Assembly: GCA_964550025.1 (NCBI GenBank)
Contig: CAZJYI010000069.1
Span: forward strand, 1-56,138
Length of the DNA stretch: 56,138 bases
DNA from: CAZJYI01 sp964550025
GTDB taxonomy: Bacteria > Verrucomicrobiota > Kiritimatiellia > UBA8416 > CAYOBW01
Reading direction: 5' to 3'
Below the pieces are notes generated by a model. It searched no databases. It had not been told where the DNA came from and saw only the letters and a program-made list of their open reading frames with translations. The position numbers were made by a program, and so were the translations under genes. Shown one piece after another: positions 52,664 through 56,138 of the stretch; the stretch's first letter is position 1, and every line of letters begins with the position of its first letter.

Positions 52664-54058
52664 ATGGATTCAGATTCATTCAGGGATACCAACCGCAGTG
52701 TGAATGCGCTGTACCAGGAGACGCTGGCGCCCCTGGCGGAGCGTTGCGCCTACGAGCTGCCGTACACGGGCGTGGAGCCCGTTACGCGACCCGCCGTGAT
52801 TCTGCTGGGGAACCACTCCTCGGGCAAATCGGCCTTCATCAACATGGTGCTGGGCGAGGAGCTTCAGAAGACGGGCGTGGCCCCTACCGACGACGGTTTC
52901 ACCGTTATCATGCACGGCGAGAAGGACGACGCGCTGGACGGGCCGGCCACGGTTTCGCACCCCGACCTGACATACCAGCACCTCGAACGCTTCGGCCCCA
53001 GCTTCGTCTCCCGTCTCAAGGTCAAGGTACGCACCTGCGAGGCACTGCAGACCTTCACGCTCATTGACAGTCCGGGCATGATCGACGCGGCACGCACGTC
53101 GGTCGACCGCGGCTACGACTTCGTAGCCGCCGTACGCAAGTTTGCGGAAACCTCGGACCTGATCCTGTTCTTCTTCGATCCCGACAAGCCGGGCACGACG
53201 GGCGAGACCATGAACGTGTTCACGGAGGCCCTCGTCGGGTTCGAGCACAAGCTCGTGATCATCATGAACAAGTCCGACAAGTTCCACAGCCTGCGGGACT
53301 TTGCGCGCGCGTACGGCGCCCTGTGTTGGAACCTGGCCCGCGTCATTCCGACCAAGGACATCCCGCACATCTTCATGACCTACATCCCCGGTCACCAGGA
53401 GCAATCCACGGCCGCGGTCCGTCTGCCGCTGGAGGATTTCGACCAGTCGCGCGAGGAAGTGCTGGCCGAGATGCGGCGCATGCCTTCGCGACGCGCCGAC
53501 AACCTGGTGACGGCCCTGCTCGAACACGCGCGGCGGCTCGACATGCATCTACAGGTCGGCAGCCGCATACGGCGAACACTCGACGTGGAACGCGCCAAAT
53601 GGTGGCTGTGCGGCATCCTGATTGCAGCGCTGACCGTCCTGCTCACCGCCCTGGGCCACCGCTTCCGGCCCGACGGGATCGGCGTACCGGCGACCATCGC
53701 AGCTATCGGGGCACTGGTGACGCTGGGCTGGGCGGGAGCAGGGTACTTCATGCTGAAGCGGCTGCGCGAACGGCTGCCCGACAGCATGGACACTGTCTTC
53801 CAGCGCTTGTTTGTGTTCGGCAACATCAAGGAACACAAGGATGACGTTCTGGCGCGCTGGCAGGCCGTGAAACCGCGACTCGCCCAGGCCTTGGAAACGC
53901 TCGGCATCGAGGCTATGCCGCGCCTCTGGAATGTGCGACGCTTGCAGCGACGCCTGCAACAGATCATCAGCAGCAAAGTTCCGGCCCTGCGCCGCAAGCT
54001 GGCCACGGACGAACCGCGGCCGGAAGAAGAGGCCGACAACGCGGAGAAGACCGCCTGA
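52664..54058 (+). CDS. EHD/dynamin-like GTPase with two membrane spans
   Basis: A 464-residue GTPase. G1 is LLGNHSSGKSAFINMVLG, preceded by LPYTGVEPVTRPAV as in EHD proteins. G3 is LIDSPGMID and G4 is IIMNKSDKF. A helical segment follows, then two adjacent spans (WLCGILIAALTVLLTALGH and IGALVTLGWAGAGYFML) and a basic C-terminal helical tail. Bacterial dynamin-like proteins remodel or guard membranes, and hydrophobic hairpins like this one insert in the bilayer. The frame opens at 52367 but GAGG before ATG 52664 supports this start. A weak promoter, TTGCCC-17-TTAACT at 52585-52613, lies upstream. No second dynamin partner is adjacent. Confidence 0.85.
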   Translation: MDSDSFRDTNRSVNALYQETLAPLAERCAYELPYTGVEPVTRPAVILLGNHSSGKSAFINMVLGEELQKTGVAPTDDGFTVIMHGEKDDALDGPATVSHPDLTYQHLERFGPSFVSRLKVKVRTCEALQTFTLIDSPGMIDAARTSVDRGYDFVAAVRKFAETSDLILFFFDPDKPGTTGETMNVFTEALVGFEHKLVIIMNKSDKFHSLRDFARAYGALCWNLARVIPTKDIPHIFMTYIPGHQEQSTAAVRLPLEDFDQSREEVLAEMRRMPSRRADNLVTALLEHARRLDMHLQVGSRIRRTLDVERAKWWLCGILIAALTVLLTALGHRFRPDGIGVPATIAAIGALVTLGWAGAGYFMLKRLRERLPDSMDTVFQRLFVFGNIKEHKDDVLARWQAVKPRLAQALETLGIEAMPRLWNVRRLQRRLQQIISSKVPALRRKLATDEPRPEEEADNAEKTA

Positions 54059-54071
54059 CCGCGGACCGGCC

Positions 54072-55508
54072 CTACCTGTTCCGGAACGCTTCCAGGCGCT
54101 TCTTCATGTAGCCCGTGCGGTAGGGGTAGTCGTCAAACTCGACGGCGGCGTCGGTAAAACGGGGGTCCTCGGTCTGCCGGAGGTAGTCCGTCAGGCGCCC
54201 GCGAAGCTCGGCGATGGTCTTGCCGTACCGCGGATCTGCTGCCAGGTTGTTGACGTGATCCTTGTCCTTCCCGCAGTCATAGAGCTCGACCGCGCCGCGT
54301 TTCCCGAAGCACAGCGCGTAGTACTCAGACGCTGTGTTGCTCATGATGACCGACTTCGTGGGGCCGTTGTCGCAATCCGCGTGCTGGTTCATTGGGTGGC
54401 TGGCGTCGTCCGGCACGCCGGCCGGCCAGCGGTCCGGTTCCAGGTTCAGAATGAGAAGCCACTCGTCCGTTCTGATCGCACGCGCCGGGTACCCGACCAT
54501 GGACGGGATCTTCTGTGCGGGCACGTGGCGTTCGCGACCGAAGACAATGAAGTCGCGCTTCGCATCGACGCGGCCCGCCTTGCCGGACTGCAGCACGGGC
54601 AGGAGCGATCGGCCCGTCATCTCCTTCGGCGCCGCGACACCGGCGGCCTCGAGGAACGTCGGCGCCAGGTCGGTCAACGACGTGAAGTCGCTCACCCTGC
54701 GCCCCGGCTTGACCTTGCTGCCCCAGCGAACGGCAAGGGGCACGCGCGCGCCCCAGTCGTAGAGGTTGCCCTTGCAACGGGGAAACGGCATGCCGTGGTC
54801 ACCGGACATGACGACGATCGTGTCGTCGAGTATGCCCTCGGTTTCCAGCAGTTTCATGGCCGCGCCGACATCGCTGTCCCAGCGTTGGACCTCGAAGTAA
54901 TAGTCGGCGATATCGCTGCGAATCTCCTCGTTGTTCGGATAGAACGCGGGGACATGTACCTTGTCGACGGGAATGCCGGCCTTGCCGCCGCTGCCCTTCT
55001 TGTAGCCCCGGTGCGGGTCGGACGTGCCGAACCAGAAGCAGAAGGGCTTTGATTTGTCGCGCCTTTTCATGAAGTCGGAAAACCTCGCGCCTTTCCCGCA
55101 CGGGTTATCCTTGTAGCCGCCGGCCTTCCAGTCACCCGGTCCCCATGCCTTGCGATGGCTGCCGGTCTGGTATCCCGCGTCACGAAGCAGCGACACGAAG
55201 TTCGGGTGCTTCACATCCAGCGTGCTGTGCAGGTTCGCGCCCTGGCCCAGCCGGTAGAACTGCTGGCCGGTGACGATGGCGTTGCGGGACGGCGTGCAGG
55301 ACGGGCTGGAGATGAAGGCATGCTCGAACAGAACGCCTTCCTTCGCGAGGCGGTCAAACGCCGGGGTTTTGACGACCTCGTCGCCGTACGCCCCCGCGTG
55401 CGGCCAGCCCCAGTCGTCCGCGAAGCAGAAGAGAATGTTGGGCTTCGGCGCCGCGGAAGCGGATGCGGCAACAGTGAGTAAGCTCAGAAAGAGAACGTGT
55501 TTCTTCAT
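54072..55508 (-). CDS. Secreted sulfatase
   Basis: A 478-residue type I sulfatase. A signal peptide (HVLFLSLLTVAASASA) is followed by PNILFCFADDWGWPHAGAYG with the first metal-binding Asp pair. The formylglycine motif CTPSR lies in SSPSCTPSRNAIVTGQ. Further ligands are in VVMSGDHGMPFPR and LYDWGARVPLAVRWG. It would remove sulfate from a polysaccharide or glycosaminoglycan outside the cell. Activity needs a maturase (FGE or anSME), and none is seen in the window. GGAGG precedes ATG 55508. It follows the partial CHB_HEX_C gene on the same strand, but a repeat-rich gap lies between. Confidence 0.93.
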   Translation of the reverse strand: MKKHVLFLSLLTVAASASAAPKPNILFCFADDWGWPHAGAYGDEVVKTPAFDRLAKEGVLFEHAFISSPSCTPSRNAIVTGQQFYRLGQGANLHSTLDVKHPNFVSLLRDAGYQTGSHRKAWGPGDWKAGGYKDNPCGKGARFSDFMKRRDKSKPFCFWFGTSDPHRGYKKGSGGKAGIPVDKVHVPAFYPNNEEIRSDIADYYFEVQRWDSDVGAAMKLLETEGILDDTIVVMSGDHGMPFPRCKGNLYDWGARVPLAVRWGSKVKPGRRVSDFTSLTDLAPTFLEAAGVAAPKEMTGRSLLPVLQSGKAGRVDAKRDFIVFGRERHVPAQKIPSMVGYPARAIRTDEWLLILNLEPDRWPAGVPDDASHPMNQHADCDNGPTKSVIMSNTASEYYALCFGKRGAVELYDCGKDKDHVNNLAADPRYGKTIAELRGRLTDYLRQTEDPRFTDAAVEFDDYPYRTGYMKKRLEAFRNR

Positions 55509-55568
55509 GTGACCTCCGTTGGTATCGCGCCGGTATCGACCCTTGGCCGTGACCATGCAACAGGAACG

Positions 55569-55718
55569 GCCACATAGAGCACATAGGTCACAGAAGGGAA
55601 GGGACTTCTTTCCGTTGTTCCATCTCGATGCGTCTCACTATTCTCGGTGAGGGATCTCGACGTTGGGAGCGTAGCCCGCTTCTACCATGCTTCTGTGCGT
55701 TTTGTGCCTTTTGTGGCG
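55569..55718. repeat. Inverted pair of nonamer arrays, TGTG-N5 family
   Basis: The left arm (55569-55596), read on the minus strand, is CTTCTGTGACCTATGTGCTC continued by TATGTGGCC. The right arm (55690-55718), read on the plus strand, is CTTCTGTGCGTTTTGTGCCT continued by TTTGTGGCG. Both consist of 9-bp steps beginning TGTG. About 93 bp of unremarkable sequence lies between them. Confidence 0.6.
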
Positions 55719-55748
55719 AATTCCCAGTGGGCCGCTGAATCGTTCGGC

Positions 55749-56138
55749 TCAGCGCTTCATCCCCTGTTTCATAATCTTGCCGATGTCGTCCGTCTTGCGG
55801 AAGACAACGGCGTCCTTGACCTCGAGCTTGACGCCGCCTTTGAACACGGCCGCGCGGATGGGCGTCGTTTTCGTCAGCTCTATCGGCGCCTCGTACAATG
55901 TGGACTCGGCGGTCGGCTGACTGTTGTCGGTCGTGTAACGGATTCTCAGGTCGGGCCGTTCATGCCACAGGCGCACCTTCAACCTGCCCGTGAAGAAGGG
56001 CTCCTTCGAGCGCGGGAAGTACTTGAAGTTCTTCTGGCCGGGAACGGGCTCAACGACCGGCGGCCGCACGCCGTATTCCTTGAGAGCGATCGTAGCCTGG
56101 TTCTGGTAAGAGCAGCGGCATGCGACCGTGTCCTCGGG
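55749..56138 (-). CDS. Partial gene, chitobiase/beta-hexosaminidase C-terminal domain
   Basis: The frame is open to the right edge of the window, so only the last 129 residues are present. PFFTGRLKVRLWHERPDLRI and RYTTDNSQPTAESTLYEAPI are the signature of the CHB_HEX_C domain, a small immunoglobulin-like module appended to many secreted carbohydrate enzymes and binding proteins. The enzymatic part lies outside the window, and the segment CRCSYQNQATIAL before the domain is not recognised. It is probably another exported glycan-active protein. Confidence 0.7.
   Translation of the reverse strand, partial: PEDTVACRCSYQNQATIALKEYGVRPPVVEPVPGQKNFKYFPRSKEPFFTGRLKVRLWHERPDLRIRYTTDNSQPTAESTLYEAPIELTKTTPIRAAVFKGGVKLEVKDAVVFRKTDDIGKIMKQGMKR

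Noticed and set aside
52664..54058. Part of the GAP1/GTPase system
   Set aside because: It is a GTPase, but of the EHD/dynamin type, 17 kb away and with its own neighbours; nothing ties it to the operon at 27.7-35.6 kb.

Overview
The window is a GC-rich chromosomal segment with about 36 intact genes and four damaged or partial ones. It suggests a fermentative bacterium of the Planctomycetes-Verrucomicrobia group, most like Kiritimatiellota or Lentisphaerae. This placement is inferred from the gene families, not from a marker tree. The pointers are a secreted sulfatase, DUF4838 and PQQ-propeller proteins, a giant DUF2341/LamG/autotransporter-strand-repeat protein, an ASPIC/UnbV FG-GAP protein, a membrane pyrophosphatase, AdhE, and many short word-like repeats between genes. 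No rRNA, tRNA, CRISPR array, transposase or phage gene was seen.

Layout. 0.3-3.5 kb: a minimal NagA-like deacetylase, the remnant of a DUF4143 ATPase that still has a promoter, and a secreted PQQ-propeller protein. 3.8-13.7 kb: an energy and redox block. It holds a cyclic-nucleotide-binding/rhodanese protein, a GlcD/LctD-type FAD oxidase, a PHP-domain protein, a secreted unknown, EtfA carrying two 4Fe-4S motifs, EtfB, and a K+-dependent-type membrane pyrophosphatase. The FAD oxidase and the Fe-S ETF match the parts of electron-confurcating lactate dehydrogenase. 14-20 kb: an MBL hydrolase, a cupin, an FHA-GAF histidine kinase with its response regulator, a small Cys-rich protein and an internally deleted DUF4838 gene. 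20-27.5 kb: LemA with a membrane partner, Era, the MoxR-DUF58-transglutaminase operon, and KDPG aldolase.

27.5-35.6 kb: the most interesting locus. A promoter precedes a GYF_2/zinc-ribbon/P-loop GTPase (DO-GTPase type), a GAP1-N2-type protein with one membrane span, a 990-residue single-span protein of unknown family, and an outer-membrane beta-barrel. The first three overlap by 4 bp. Predicted locations run from cytoplasm through inner membrane to outer membrane. 36-43.5 kb: PrsW, a REP-like cluster, the 1897-residue surface protein, a fragment of a related protein, and an orphan gene. 43.6-47.7 kb: adhE with a near-consensus promoter, a response regulator and a UDP-sugar epimerase. 47.7-56.1 kb: HPr-PutP, two secreted propeller proteins, an EHD/dynamin-like GTPase, a sulfatase and a partial CHB_HEX_C protein.

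The second unusual theme is the intergenic DNA. At least eight sequence families of degenerate direct repeats with a 7-bp or 9-bp period lie between genes, and several form inverted pairs or hairpins. In two cases an array contains the start or stop codon of a neighbouring gene (era, putP).
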